Source: Gymnorhina tibicen (lineage: Eukaryota; Chordata; Aves; Passeriformes; Artamidae). Taken from it: a stretch of 64,000 bases of DNA. Every line of letters begins with the position of its first letter. Position 1 is the first letter of the stretch. The stretch covers positions 124,001 to 188,000 of the forward strand of contig VXAZ01009310.1 of assembly GCA_013399875.1 (NCBI GenBank), read 5' to 3'. Made by a program: the position numbers and the translations under genes. Under the pieces are notes generated by a model. That model was not told the DNA's origin. It saw nothing but the letters and a program-made list of their open reading frames with translations, and searched no databases. This document shows, one piece after another, positions 36,751 to 49,662 of this stretch.

Positions 36751-36994
36751 CCAAGTTGCAACAGGGGATACTTAGATTTGATATTGGGAAAAACTTCTTC
36801 ACTGGAAGGGTTGTCCAGCCTGGCAGAGCTGCCCAGGGAAGTGTTGGAGTGCCCATCCCTGGAGGGATTTAAAAGCCGTGTGGATGTGGCACTTGGGGGC
36901 AGGGGTCAGTGGTGGCCTTGGCAGTGCTGGGAGAATGGTTGGAATGGATGATCTTAGAGAGCTTTCCAACCTTAGTGATTCTGTGATTCTATGA
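36751..36994 (+). mobile_element. CR1 LINE 3' fragment, second subfamily, good tail
   Basis: TTAGATTTGATATTGGGAAA, CTGGAAGGGTTGTCCAGCCT, CCCATCCCTGGAGGGATTTA, GTGGTGGCCTTGGCAGTGCT and GTGATTCTGTGATTCTATGA. Confidence 0.94.
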
Positions 36995-37300
36995 ATATTG
37001 AGTTCTACCATGGTGTTTGAGCAAGAAGAGAACTTAAGCATCAATCTTACTAATTTGCCTTATTGTCTGTGCAGTTGGGACCTTTCACCAGATTCTCTCC
37101 ATTGTCTCATTTAGCACATTTGTGCTTCCCGCCTTCCACCCCTCTCGTCTCCCACTTTGCCCATTTCTAATCACAGGTTGCCGCTTCCCTGTGTCACATC
37201 TTGCCCTGTTGTGGGAGAAGGAAATGATCCATCCAGATTGCTGGACAGCCAAGATCTTGCAAAAATGGCTGTTCTCTGTTATATTTTAATAAAACTGCAT

Positions 37301-37612
37301 CATCATAGAGTGGACTGGGTTTGAAGGGACCTTGAAACCCATCCAATCCACGCCCTTGCCATGGGCAGGGACACCTTCCAGTATTCCAGGCTGCTCCAAG
37401 TTCCATCCAACCTGGCTTTGGACACTTCCAGGGATGGGGCAGCCACAGCTTCTCTGGGCACCCTGTGCCAGGGCCTCACCACCCTCACAGGGAAGGATTT
37501 TTTTCCCAATATCCCATCTATCCTTGCCCTCTGGCAGTGTGAATGCACTCCCCCTTGTCCTGTCACTATGTGCTTTTGTAGATAATCTTTCTCCATCTTT
37601 CTCCTTGTTCTG
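37301..37612 (-). mobile_element. CR1 LINE 3' fragment, no GGATCC insertion
   Basis: CATCATAGAGTGGACTGGGT, GACACCTTCCAGTATTCCAG, TCCAGGGATGGGGCAGCCAC, then CTTGTCCTGTCACTATGTGC and CTCCATCTTTCTCCTTGTT. Lies tail-to-tail with the copy ending at 36994. Confidence 0.93.
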
Positions 37613-40600
37613 GTGCTTCCATGCCCTGCTCTGCATGTTCAGATCAGTATTCAGGACACACATATATTTTTGCTAGGAAAAACATCTGTATATACCAGGA
37701 GTATCAGTCCTGCTTTTTCTAGTGGTGCTGTGTAGGGTTCCTGTGTGCACTGTATACTTATATGTCATAACAAAACCATCTTTGTGTCTTTCCTACTGGG
37801 AATATAAATTCTTGGAAGCAGGATGCTTATTCCGTGTCTCTGTGCAGTGGGATTGGGAGCCCAAGAAGAGTTCTAAGGCTGATGTATTCAGCACAATCCC
37901 CAGGTTAGTGTGTCTCAGGAAATAAGTGGGAGAAATGAAGCTTTTTGCCATTATTTCTTTGTTTAAGGAAACTTGCAGACTTCTCTTTGCTGCCGTGCTC
38001 TGGTAACGAGAGCTCCTGAGCTCTCCCAAGGGAAAAGTGTCTGAGGACAAGAGTTTTCTGTGAGATTGACAAAGCAGAGTCAAACTCAGTACTGCCCATT
38101 AGACTTCCAGTTATCTGATGGATTGAACAAATCTGAGTTAAGCGCCTGAGCTGCTGCTGCCACTGCTGGGGGAGAAGGTGGCAGGTGTCAAACTGCTACA
38201 AAGGGCTTGTACTAAAAAGTCAGTAAAATTTCCTGGACTGTCATCTTTAAAGATTTTGTTGCAGAGGCAACACTTCAAATCCCAAAGCTGGTGCAAATTT
38301 TGGTTTGTTTTTAGCTCCGGTAGCTGAGAAAAAGGATGAAAGCTTGTGCTGGTGCCTCCCACCTGCTGGGTCTGCACCTGAGCCCATGAGATGCACATTG
38401 CTGTGAAATGGGGATCCCTTGGTCTTTCCCCTTCCAGCTAGAACTAATTAAATATTAGTTGGCAAAGGGACTTTTGCTGGAGTCTCCTGCTGCCTGGGAG
38501 AAACCTCTGAAGTTGAGTTGCAGAGCAAATCTAAGCCTTGGTTTAGCCTAGTAAATACTTAATGTTATAAGGGATATATCAGTGTGGGAGTCCGGGGAAT
38601 ATTTCTCTGCCTGTTTTAAGGAGTTTTACCCCCCTGGACAGCACTGTTTTTGACCTTCGTCCATGGAGAAAGCTGCCAACTCTCTGGGAAGAACTTGAAT
38701 GCACTGCGGTGTGAACTAGGTGATAGAATATTATGTAAGGTAGCACAGGGTGAAAATATAAAGGTGTTGGGTTTGTTAAAGTAGCAAATAGATAAAAAGC
38801 AAAAACTCCAAAATGGAGGATTGTTGTTGTTTTATAACCTCCTTCTTGTTCTTCATGCTACTCCATTTAATGCGGCAAAATTGCTTAAAGTGATTGGATA
38901 GAAAATTCCGCAGTTCCTGTGGACGTTTTAAAAACATTTGTTGAATATTGGTAGAAAAGTGAAAATATCTGTCGTTTCAAACACTGATTGGATTGTTTAG
39001 CTTTAAAAACGCCGTGTTATCTTGATTTCGGTGGCATTCTGCGCATTTTCCTCAGCATGCACGTCCCTCTGCTGTACTTCTAACTTTTCTGATAAGACTT
39101 AATAAACTATCTGAGAGCAGAGAAGACTGAATGTCCATTAATTAACAAAAATCCAGGCAAGGACTCAGAAGTCCTCCCCCAGCAGGGGAGGAATGATTTA
39201 AGGCACAGCAAGATCAACAGGTGGAATTCAAAACTGAATCCCACAATCAGAGACCTGGGAGCATGTTCCTGCTTGAAGCCAAACTGAGGTCTGTGGGTTG
39301 AAGATAAATTTATTGCTTCATTCAGTTGAAGGGGAAAATGCACAGCTCCCTCTGACTGCTGAGCTGTGAGGCTGGACTGGACCCTGCAGGGGATGGAGGC
39401 TGGAGGCAGCACAGAACTTTATGTGTATGGATCCCAGATCCATGCAAGGTTAATTGGATGGGATATGTGGCACTCCTGGACCAAAATATATTCCTTTGCA
39501 AATCCCTGAATGATGCCACGTGAAATCATGAGCCTGAAGCTCTCCATCACAGCTCCAGTTGCTCGGGAATGCCTGGAGTGACTGGATGGGCACTGTGGCA
39601 CAGCCTGTTCTCATCTTAAAAAACACACAGGACTTGCCCACCCTCCTACAAGTATCTGAGCAAAAAGGTGTTTAATGACACCACAGCTCACAGCTCCCCC
39701 TGATAAATTTGGAGCTGGAGCTTCATATCCCTGCAGGCCTCTCTGTGGAGAAAGGGCACAACTGCAAAATAGGGAAGCAGCGCTTCCGGTAATTATCCCT
39801 CAAAACCTCACAGACTTCAAATGGTCTGCTGGAACTCCTTCGTCAGCAAAAGTCAGGACAAGTAATAAACTAGATAATAATGAATTGTGCTCAGTTCTCT
39901 TAGTGTGTTTTGCAGACCCAAGGGTCTTAGTGATGCGCGGTCAAATGACACAATTTTGTCACCTGGTGAGCAAATATTTGTTTCATGCATTTGCTTTCTT
40001 GTTTCGAGTCTGGTGATACAGTGTGGAGAATTCTCAAAAAGATCCCTTTGCTGTGGCCAAAACAAAAAATAGCAGAACAATTCCAAATATGAAAATCAGG
40101 TTAAGGCTTCTTTGGTTTCAGCTAAACGAGTTGTTCCTCTTGACTCATAGTAATCTAGTAAGATATAATTAATATTTTTAGTCTGTATTTCTCTCAAAAT
40201 CTCAGTCGTGCATTTGGCTTCAAATGATGAAAATTATTTTGTTTTGTGTGGTGTTGTTTTCTTTTATAATTGATGTGGATGTATCTTCGCTTCTATTCAT
40301 TCTTTTCATGGGGATGACATTAGGCAATATTTGCCACATAGTTAAAATTTTACACATTTATCATAATTTTTTTTTTTTTTTGTAATCGGACCTCTTCTGA
40401 AGTCAGATATTTCTCTTGTTCTTTATTCACTGCATAAATGGCTATTCAAACCCTTATACATTCTGGAATTTATTTTGATCTTTGGTTTTAAAATGCGGCA
40501 GTCACGAATTCTTTGATGTTTATCAAATTCCTTGCCTAATTGCAAACCTCATTTCTGAGTTTCTTCTCTAATTTGAGCATTAGAAATGAACGTCAGCAGC

Positions 40601-40639
40601 CTTTTACAGGAGAAATACAAAGAAAAATTACATTTTAGC

Positions 40640-41060
40640 AGCAGGCTATAGCAGCAGCTTGTGATATTAATTTGTATTGTGTACAACAGGCAGGGAACAT
40701 TTGGGTGAGCAATTGAAAAGAAAACGCTATCTGCAAGATATGTCACAAAACACGATGTCAGATTTCCTGAGGAGCCTGGGAGAAATATCTCACCAACATG
40801 AAAGTGCCAGATTTCTAAATGCCTTGGCCCGTGGGAACAAACATTCAAAACTGCAAGTGAAGCATCTGCAATCTGGTTTCTACACGGCTGAGAATAAAAT
40901 GGCCATTATTTGTGCCCCGCGATGCCAGTGGGATGAAATGTGCTGGTTGTGTAACCGCCCTGGCTTTCCTGCTGCTCTAACAATGCATCCCCGCCTCAAA
41001 TTGCTGGCATTTATGGATTTATTGCAAGCCCTGGGGAAATACACCACAACTTAAGAAGTA
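40640..41060. other. Candidate conserved non-coding element (open frame on + strand)
   Basis: Repeat-free stretch with a 125-codon plus-strand frame (40677-41054) matching no family I know. Balanced composition and elements such as AAAATGGCCATTATTTGTGC and GGCATTTATGGATTTATTGC read more like a conserved enhancer than a gene. Confidence 0.27.
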
Positions 41061-41202
41061 GGAAAGTGAAAGAATGCCCAAAGTAACCGGCTAATGATTA
41101 GGTCCAAAGGAGTTACTACAATAATTTCCTTCATAATGGGTAAAAGCGATGCAGGCTCATAAAAGAGCAGCACAGTCATGCAGTGTTCATTTTATGTTTT
41201 AC

Positions 41203-41224
41203 ATATATATATATATATATATAT
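41203..41224. repeat. (AT)n microsatellite, 11 units
   Basis: Uninterrupted AT dinucleotides preceded by TTTTAC and followed by GAG; self-complementary, so it can extrude as a hairpin. Confidence 0.95.
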
Positions 41225-41649
41225 GAGACAATTTTCTGTCAAAACTGATCCCCAAAATAACGAAAAAAAAGAAAAATAATATATAGGTTTAACACCCCGC
41301 TCAAAAAAAAAAAAGAAAGATTCTGCCCTCGTCTAGGAAGTAGAAATAGAAAATGAAATTCAAAGAGATTTTGTAGTAGAAATAAAAAATAAAAATGCAA
41401 AGGGATTTAAAATGATAATTTAGTTTATGTCTTATCCTCAGGGATCTGCTAGCTGGAAATTATTCTTAATAGCTTGTCTTATCTCTCTGTGTATTGAAAA
41501 CAATTTTTTGCCTTTGTAGTTTCCTCTGGTGTGTCTGAAGAGCCTGGCCACAGCTTCACCTGCTGTTGTTTTCTCTAGGCTCAATCACTGCCGTTTCTTC
41601 TTTTTTTCCCTTTGGTGTTGTCCTGGTTTCAGGTGTGGTGTTCAAATCT

Positions 41650-41817
41650 TGGAATCACAGAACAGTTTGGGTTGGAAGGGACATTAGAGACCATCCAGTT
41701 CCAACCCTGTCCATGGGCAGGGACACCTTCCACTATCCCAGGTTGCTCCAAGCCCTGTCCAACCTGGCCTTGGACACATCCAGGGATCCAGGGGCAGCCA
41801 CAGCTTCTTTGGGCAAC
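41650..41817 (-). mobile_element. CR1 LINE 3' fragment with GGATCC-type insertion
   Basis: GGAATCACAGAACAGTTTGG through CCAGGGATCCAGGGGCAGCC and CACAGCTTCTTTGGGCAAC, then ends. Confidence 0.93.
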
Positions 41818-42157
41818 AAAATCCTAGTATATTCGTGTATCACTATTAGTATATTGCTATGTATATATAAAATATTAGCATTTTACAGTCTATGATGTTC
41901 TATAGGATAACACAAAAAAACCTCCATTAAAGCAAAGATTTGACATCAACGGCTTTTCCCCTTAAGATTATTATTGTATCTTGAAAGGAAAATAGACTGG
42001 CCTGAAACGTTTCTTGTTACTGAGTAGGTTCATGTTAGCTCCTAAACTCCTGATTTCCTCAGTGTCTGCCATGAGTTTATCCTGTGGATGATGATAATTC
42101 CCTAGTGCTGAACTTGGAGGGTTTTAAGAGGATAGCCAATACGCTTTGGGGTTTAGG

Positions 42158-42243
42158 TCGGGTTTTTTGTTTGTTTGTGTGGTGTTTGTTTGTTTGTTTG
42201 TGGAGTTTTTGTTGGGTTTGGTTTGGGTTTTTTTTGTTTGGGA
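42158..42243. repeat. T/G-rich low-complexity tract with (TTTG)n
   Basis: Nearly only T and G on the plus strand; contains four to five TTTG units near 42185-42201 and several G-triplets (TTGGG, TTTGGG). Simple-sequence DNA; no coding value. Confidence 0.85.
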
Positions 42244-42810
42244 GTTTTATTCATTCCCGTTTCCATTCTACAGAAGAATCATGACCTGCTTGGGACTTAC
42301 TGAAACCAGTTCTCTCCATAAAGGTAATTAAAAAATATAAAGTTATATGGGAGCTTTTAACACCTCCCACCACACCCACCTGTGTTCTCTGTCTGGTTTA
42401 GTTACCTCTTGCCTTATCCATCTTGGTCTTAGTGCTCTCTGCAAGTTTTATCACTGTATCTGACCAGGGCTAATTATTTTATTGAAGGCTGAAGCAAAAA
42501 AGACATTAAACAGTGACCTCTTGGCACTGACTGTTGACAACTCCCACTTTATGTTGAAGCATGATGGAAACTTTCCTTCTTTTTCACTTGCTACTAATGA
42601 ACCTTAGAGCTGCCAAGAACAGACTTTTGTGGGTCTGGTTAGTTTTCCCTTATATTTTGTATCATCTTTTCTGATTCTCCTTTTTTGATTCAGCTGTCCA
42701 ATTGGAGACACCAAACACTTCGTTCTAGCAACACATATTAATTAATTTTCAGCTTCAATACATTTAACTAAGGGTATATGTTAAAGTCATTTTAGAAAAG
42801 AAACATTCAA

Positions 42811-43080
42811 TAAAATCATAAAATATCCCGAGTTGGAAGGGACCCACAAAAACCATTGAGTCCTGGCCCTGCACAGACACCCCAACAATCCCACCCTGTG
42901 CATCCCTGGGAGCGGTGTCCAAACGCTCCTGGAGCTCTGGCAGCCTCAGGGCCGTGCGCATTCCCTGGGGAGCCTGGGCAGTGCCCAGCACCCTCTGGGG
43001 GAAGAACCTTTCCCTGATACCCAACCTAAACCTTCCTGACAGAGCTCCAGCTCTTCCCTCAGGTCCTGGCACTGTCACAA
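42811..43080 (-). mobile_element. CR1 LINE fragment, third subfamily
   Basis: AAAATATCCCGAGTTGGAAG at the 3' end, then CACCCCAACAATCCCACC, GTGTCCAAACGCTCCTGGAG, CTCTGGCAGCCTCAGGGCCG and CCTTTCCCTGATACCCAACC. Distinct from the other two groups and keeps CpGs. Confidence 0.87.
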
Positions 43081-45660
43081 AGAGAAGGATTACAAAACAG
43101 ATTTTGGTGCTTTTTGGACATCTCTAGCATTTGACCTGGGGGCCTCTGGCTTCTGAACTTCCTCCATTTAAGGAGAGAGAATGTTTTCGTTGGTTGAGTG
43201 GCTGAAATTCTGATCATGTTTGTAACATTCTGTGCCTAAAGCATTCAATAAACACTCTTCTAACTGAATAAATATGAAAGGCATCAAGATGCAAATTCAT
43301 CTTTCCCTCTTCTAATCTCAAATTGCAATATGGTGCTTTCAAGTTCTTCATTGAGGTTTCTTCCCCTCCTGCTCTTCTCCTTCGCAATCTTTTCTTTAAT
43401 TAGACTACTTTTTTAAAAAACAGAAAAGAAATTAAAAGTAAATGACATGTGAAAATGTGGTTTTGTCGCATTAATTTCACAGATGGTGGAAGCTCTTTCA
43501 ACGAATGTGAGTATAAACATTAATCCTATTCTCTTCCTTCTGCTAAATAAGACCTATCCTGATGGAAAACCAGTCATATTGGGATAAATATTTACAGTGC
43601 ACATACAGACAGGCTTGTACATTGGGATAAAGTGGTTATTTTGTTCCTCTTTCATCATCTTAAATATTAATTATTGGTTATTGCATGGGGCATGACATTC
43701 ATGGGGTTTTTCTCCTAAACTGCACATTTTTCTACCCAAGTCATAAAATCATAGAATCACAGGGTTTTGGGCTGAAAGGAACTTTAAAGATTATCTTGTT
43801 CCAACCCTCAAGTCATCCAGCATAATTAGGCTTCAGTTCCTTCTTTCAGGAAAGGGGGATGAAACTTAACTCTTAGGGAAATGTTGCAGAGGTTTGGTAA
43901 TTCTAACTGGCATGGTGCTATAAATTTGTGTAATTCAGAGCAGTTTTTCAAAGAAACTCTATGATAATTTATTAAGCCTCAGTTAGAACCTAGGGTAAGT
44001 TTCCAGTCTCATCCACGGTCCCAACAAAGAAAACTTCCTTCCTTTTCCTCGCTATATTTTTGCACTCAGAAGAGCAGATATTTCCTTTATGCTGGTTTTT
44101 TTTTTCTTGAGCAAATCAGATGTCTGGCTTGGTCCTGCTTGCACTGTCTGCAATGCTAAACTCACCCTTCCCTTTTCCACACGCACACAGGGACACCCGT
44201 AAATCTGCTCACCAGGAGTCCTTGGCAAGCTCCACCAGCCACACAGAACAGGTCATCTGAAATGAATTTCTATAGTGACTTACATGAAGCTTGCATAAAT
44301 TGTGAAAGTCCTGAACCAGAAGAAAAAGAAATAAAGGCAGGAAGAAAGCACAAAATAAGGAAGGAGGGAAAAGGAAAGAAACCTGAGTCATTTAAAGGAT
44401 TTTAATCTCTCAACGAACTTCTGCTTGTTTCCAAGTGCCCCAAAGTTAGGCATTTCTTCACAAAAATTGTTTATTTTAAATATTTTTGTACCATTCAAAA
44501 ATGAGAGTTAGGTATTTGATCTTCAGAATGAAGGTTCTAATTCCTTTCAGCATTGCTAGCAAGCCTAAGGAATCCCCAATTCACCTACACATTGTAGGTC
44601 CAACTGCTATATAAAAACACTTCCCAGCTGTACATGACGTACACAAAGTGGAAAATCTGGAATAGGGATGCAAGGCCTATTTTATCTCCTGTGTCATTCT
44701 CCTGTCCCCCAGTGAAATCCCCCTGTCAGTGCTGGATACAGTTGTGCAGGATGCGCTGGGGATGGAGAGGTGCAGTTGGAAATAGCACCATGGAGGCAGG
44801 ACACACTGTGGGAAAGAATATAGAGCATTATGGAATGGGTTTGGATGAAACCCAGCCCCCCTTGTGTTGGCTAAAACGTGAGAAAACCTATGTCCTCCAA
44901 CTCCAGGAGAAGGGAAGGTTCATTTGGCACAGCACACGCTGCCAGGGCAGGAATGGTATTAAGGATGTGGGAAAAGACCAGACTGTCATTTCTGCTGGAA
45001 AATGATAAGAAAACAATTCCCTGTAACCACTGCAAAAGCAGTGCTGGGGCAACTGGAGGAAAAACAAGATGAAAGTCTGGTTTGTCAGTCTGGTCTCCTC
45101 CACTGCTGTGACTGATAATTTACAATAGGAGCCCATTGCTCTGTGAGAAGAAATAATGTCAGCTCCAATCCCATTCAGCTCTGAGAAGGTTTTTTGTTCT
45201 TAACACATTGGGGCTAAGGTACAAGTTGTTGTTTCAGAGGGCTGGTTCTAGCTGTAAGTAAAGTAAACAGCTGCATAACAGGGAGCATGGATCTATCAGC
45301 TTTGGATACTCCAGTGCCTTGGAAAACCTGTTGGATGCTCATACCACTGATGGGGAACAGGTATGTGGGGAATGAGCTACTGTGGGTGGAAGGCCCCTGC
45401 AGAAATTACCCTCCACGTTATTTTAGGGTTCTCCCATCAGTTACTTTATCCACCTTTGTCTTGACTTTTAGGGAGAATGCTCCTGGGAACGGCAATATTC
45501 AGCCCTATACTGGGCTCAGGACCTTTGCAACAAGCACTTTTCTTCAGACTTTGCTTCCCAAACTTTTCCCCTATTTCCAAATGGGAAGTAACATTTTATA
45601 CACGAAAAACTAAACTCATGATGTCATGAACTTAGTCAAGAAATGAGGTAGAACTTCAGA
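43081..45660. other. Intergenic with one CR1 tail
   Basis: AT-rich and unique apart from the CR1 tail at 43742. Frames of 123 (44634-45005) and 108 codons (45287-45613) lack recognisable domains. Confidence 0.6.
43742..43809 (-). mobile_element. CR1 LINE 3' end, about 70 bp
   Basis: AAAATCATAGAATCACAGGG and CTGAAAGGAACTTTAAAGAT to GTTCCAACCC; two tail units kept. Confidence 0.85.
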
Positions 45661-45870
45661 TAAATTCTTTACACAGAGGGTGCTGAGGCCCTGGCACGGG
45701 GTGCCCAGAGAAGCTGTGGCTGTTCCTGGATCCCTGGAAGTGCCCAAGGCCAGGTTGGACAGGGCTTGGAGCAACCTGGGCTAGTGGAAGGTGTGTCCCT
45801 GCCCATGGCAGGGTTGGAACTGGATGGTCTTTAAGGTCTTTTCCAATCCAAACTATTGGTGATTCTATGA
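45661..45870 (+). mobile_element. CR1 LINE 3' fragment with GGATCC-type insertion
   Basis: TTCTTTACACAGAGGGTGCT, CTGGCACGGGGTGCCCAGAG, TTCCTGGATCCCTGGAAGTG and GGTGATTCTATGA. A 2-bp GT insertion lies in GAAGGTGTGTCCCTG. Confidence 0.93.
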
Positions 45871-46429
45871 GCGGGATAACATTTGAGGTGCCTCTCAGAA
45901 GATTTTTCCAATGACTCTTTCATAGAATACTTTCTTGCAATAGCAGAATTTATATGCAGGTAGGATTTAAAAAAAAAGGAGTTTCTGTTGTGATTCAGGA
46001 CAGCCAGAAATGCACACTGATAGGAAGTGAAATAAAGAGAAAACTGCGTGGGCTTTTAGGAAAAAGTAAAAGGCAACATGGAGCCCAATTATTTCCAAAT
46101 AGTATCAGGCTTGTTACTGAGGACATTTCGAAGAAGAGTTTCTCAAACATGACAAGAACTCAGCAGAGGTCTTGATGGGGTCAAGCAATAGCAGTTTTTC
46201 AGCTGTAACATATTCAAACACATACCTGAAAGGATTCTGACAAGAACTCAGAGAAGTCAGGAAAGTTTCAAAAGTTCATCTTTCAACCCTACTAAAGAAG
46301 AGGTGGTTTTCCTCTTCTCTCTGTCTCTGTCTTCCCTCACCTCCTTCCCCTACCCAAATATCTCTGCACAAGGCTGCTTTCTTCATGTTGCCCTTTGTTC
46401 AGGAACCACCAAGACCTCATCCAAGGTCT

Positions 46430-46795
46430 TTTGAAATGAATGAAAAAACCCGGACTTAAGGATCTTCCTCTTCATCATTTGGATGAACACAGGCAGCTGT
46501 ACCAGCCCTTGAGAGCAGAGACAATTGCAGGAAATTGGCAGCACAAGGAGCTCGTGCAGAGCACGGCGGAGAAGCACCCAAACTTCGGGGAGCAGATTGC
46601 CACCGAGAAGTCACAGATGAACCAGCTCAAAACAGAATTTTGAAGTGTTTTTCTTCTCTTTAGAGCTGTATCTTACTCGTGCTGAGCTGGAGGAAAGAGA
46701 AAGGGTGATTTCTGAGAGGGCTGATGTGAAGGATGTGCTGAAAAACTGTATTGGCCTAATTCTGGGACTCAAAATAGGACCCAGATGAATCTATA
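46430..46795 (+). other. Coding-like island of unknown origin
   Basis: Seen: one frame from ATG 46440 to TGA 46641 is rich in Gln, Glu and Lys; it ends in the charged, coiled-coil-like stretch ELVQSTAEKHPNFGEQIATE and has GC-rich third codon positions (CTC GTG CAG AGC ACG GCG GAG AAG). About 20 bp later a pyrimidine tract and TTTAG resembles a splice acceptor, followed by another charged frame (LYLTRAELEERERV) to a TGA near 46787. I do not recognise the protein. It could be a decayed retrocopy, a remnant exon or chance. No poly(A) tail or flanking duplication was found. Confidence 0.3.
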
Positions 46796-47321
46796 AAACT
46801 TCAGTCCTAGGGGTGAAGTTAAATGGGATGAAATGCGTGCAGCTCCCAAACCTCATTATTTCCTCCATATGTTTTCCTTAGATGTCCCAGCTACCAATTT
46901 GACAGTGCTGAGAGCCTTCGCTTTGAGGTTTGGGTAACAAAAGGCTGAGAAGAGAAATATGAAGACTTCTTTAAAACTGAGAGAATATGCGAGGCAGGTT
47001 AAGCTAATACCCTGATTCTGATATCAAATAGTGTTTCAGCTTTCTGATGTTGGTAAGACAGAAGAGGTGGAAGCAGTGAACTAAAAATCAGAATAATTTT
47101 CTTGTAAAACACAAGGATTTCACAAAAAATGAGTAATATGATTTATAAGAATGAGTCACTGAGTTGTAAGCATTTAACAAAGAAAATATTACCAAGTACC
47201 ATAAAAAAATTTTTTAAATCTTTGTTAACAAAAGTATTAATATTTTGGGAAACAGAACTCCATAATGACATAAAAACTATAGGAAAATCTTCTTGGAGGA
47301 AAATTTAGGAAGCTCCCACAT

Positions 47322-47411
47322 TAATCATAGAATCACAGAATGGTTTGGGTTGGGATGGACCTTAAACATCATCTGGATTCCACCCCATACCATGGGCAGG
47401 GATGCCACCCA
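47322..47411 (-). mobile_element. CR1 LINE 3' end, about 90 bp
   Basis: TAATCATAGAATCACAGAAT, GGTTTGGGTTGGGATGGACC and CCATGGGCAGGGATGCCACC. Confidence 0.9.
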
Positions 47412-49582
47412 CAAGATCAATTAATAACTGGATTAATAACAACAGCCACATTTAAATAAATGTTTGTGTGTTAAAGAACCTTTTCTGACTGGTTGGTTAT
47501 CTTTTCCTTGCAGAGCCCCTTTGGGAAGAGGCTGTCATGTTAGATGAATAGTAACTGGCACTTGGGTGTAAAAGGTGTTTCATGACATTTTATGAGCCAT
47601 CTCTCAGATTTCCACGGGAATTTAATACCCAGGTACTTTAAACTAAACTGCAATAAAAAGCAATGTGCATTTTGTGTCTACGGCTGGCAATTAAACTTGA
47701 GGTCAAGCTCACCTGGCAGATTTTTGCAGGTGGGGAATGAAAAAGAAAAACAGCACATAAAAGCCCAGCTGCAGTATGGATTTTATGCTTTAACATGGTG
47801 CACCTGCCCAGTCTAACATAAAAAATTACCTAGTTTGACTCAAATTTGATGTCTAATCCACCAAAAAAAAAAAAAAATGGGCAGGCTCTTGTGGCTGCAT
47901 CTATATAAAAAAACGAGTTTAAAAACTCCAGAACTTTGACCAAGGAAAGACTAAAGTTTCTATGCTCAGCCCAAAGATGATGAGAAGTTGTCATTTTTTG
48001 GAACAGCAATGTTCTTACCCCAAATTATCACTCCTTCAGCTTACGTCGAAGTCTTTAACTGCTGCAGGAGCAATTCTGGGAAACATCCACACTAATGGGA
48101 GGCTTCCACATGCAGACACCATCTGAAAACACTCCTTTTTCCTTTCCCACCAAGGCCTATTTAGAGACAAGTGGCATTATAGCTGTCTTTTCTAACAGCC
48201 TCTTCACGTCAAAAGTTTTCAGGTGCGTCGCATTTTGTGTTTGTTAGTCTTAAAAAAGAAAATAAAAGTAGCTTTGTGGCGCTCAGTGAAGAAGCAGTCT
48301 TCAGGTGTTGGAGATTCCTGGATTTAGTTTTCTCAGCAAGCTCAGGGAAGGAGTGAAGTGCCTGTGATCTAATTTCTGAGCTGAATGAATGCTGGGCCCT
48401 CATTCACAAACACAACCAAAAAAACCCCATTTTTTGCTCATTTTCTCAAAGTCTTTTAGACTCTCCAAGCATGATTATTTCATACATTATGTCAAATATA
48501 TTCAGACAGTAATAAATAAGGGTCACAAAGAAAGACAGTTTTTTACTCTGTCTCTCATGGGAAAATCCACCAGGCTGTGTTCCTTATTAGTGGATAGGGA
48601 ATTTCATGTTCACAACTCAGATTTGTGAACTCTCCTCCACATATTTGAAGAAATAACTCTATAAACCTTTACACTGATTATAGATTGCAACTAGAGAGGG
48701 GAAAAAAGAAGAGTCCTGTTATAATTGGTGTATCAAGACTTCCCATGATGGATAGGACTTAACCCTAATATTTATAATATATATTAGACTGAGGTGTGCT
48801 TTGTAGGACAACTGACTTTCTAAACTTGTGTTAGGTCAAGTAATGCACTTTTTCACTATATTTATTGATTCAGAAACTGTTAAGGAAAGAGGAATCTCTT
48901 CTTCCCTTCTAGGTAACTCTAACCGAAGGCAGTTGGAATTAGGACCTACAGAACTAAACGTTCCCAATTTTCAGTCAATCAGAACTTTATCGAAACTGAC
49001 CTTGAGCAAAGACCACGTAAGAATCTTCCTGGTTTTTTTCAGCCAACTCTAAAAAAATTCTACAGTTTGTTTCTGTGTGGATTCAATGAATATTTCTCAT
49101 ACACTAATACACAGTGCCTTACAAAATCTCAATATCCCATTTTATATGCTAATCTTGCTTGATAAGAAATGATTAACCCTGTCTGGCCCTAACAATTATT
49201 TAAGGGGGGGTTAAAGATCAGCTTTGCTAAAGATTAGTGACAGATTATAAACCTCCAAGATGGATGAGCCCTCTCAAATCACCCTTTGCTCCTCTGCCCA
49301 AGAAAGGAGATACTGGCACTATAATCCAAAAAAGGCAAAAGCCCAGGAAAAGATCTCTCAGCAAGCACTGATGTGCTCTCTGATGGAGGGCAAATGTACC
49401 ATGTTTGAGGTGGAGAGACCCTAAATGATATTTCCTCAGACACAAGAAACCGTCTCTGCCTTAGCTTGAGATCTGACATACTCAGGAGATTCCTTGAAGA
49501 GCAGATAAGAGCTGGACAAAGGAAAACCCTTCTGCCTGAGCCTGAACACATTTACATCTAGAAAGAAACCCAGGAGATATTT
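47412..49582. other. Intergenic, unique, AT-rich
   Basis: A14 run at 47863; no mobile element or gene seen. Confidence 0.65.
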
Positions 49583-49662
49583 GGTGATGGTGCTAAACTG
49601 ACACTTGGACTTGATGATCCCAAAGGTCTTTTCCATCCTTAATGATTCCATGATGGTATGAC
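49583..49662 (+). mobile_element. CR1 LINE 3' end, second subfamily, about 80 bp
   Basis: GTGATGGTGCTAAACTGACA, GGACTTGATGATCCCAAAGG and AATGATTCCATGATGGTATGA. Confidence 0.8.

Larger units (their letters stand above)
37613..41649. other. Intergenic, repeat-poor 4 kb
   Basis: Only T-runs, (AT)11 at 41203 and A-rich DNA at 41260-41400. Candidate element at 40.64-41.06 kb. The GC-richer 39.1-39.7 kb may be an old unrecognised repeat. Confidence 0.55.

Noticed and set aside
41629..41650. TTGTCCTGGTTTCAGG, similar to the start of songbird LTRs
   Set aside because: Only about 17 bp match and the sequence then runs into a CR1 tail; too short to call an LTR.
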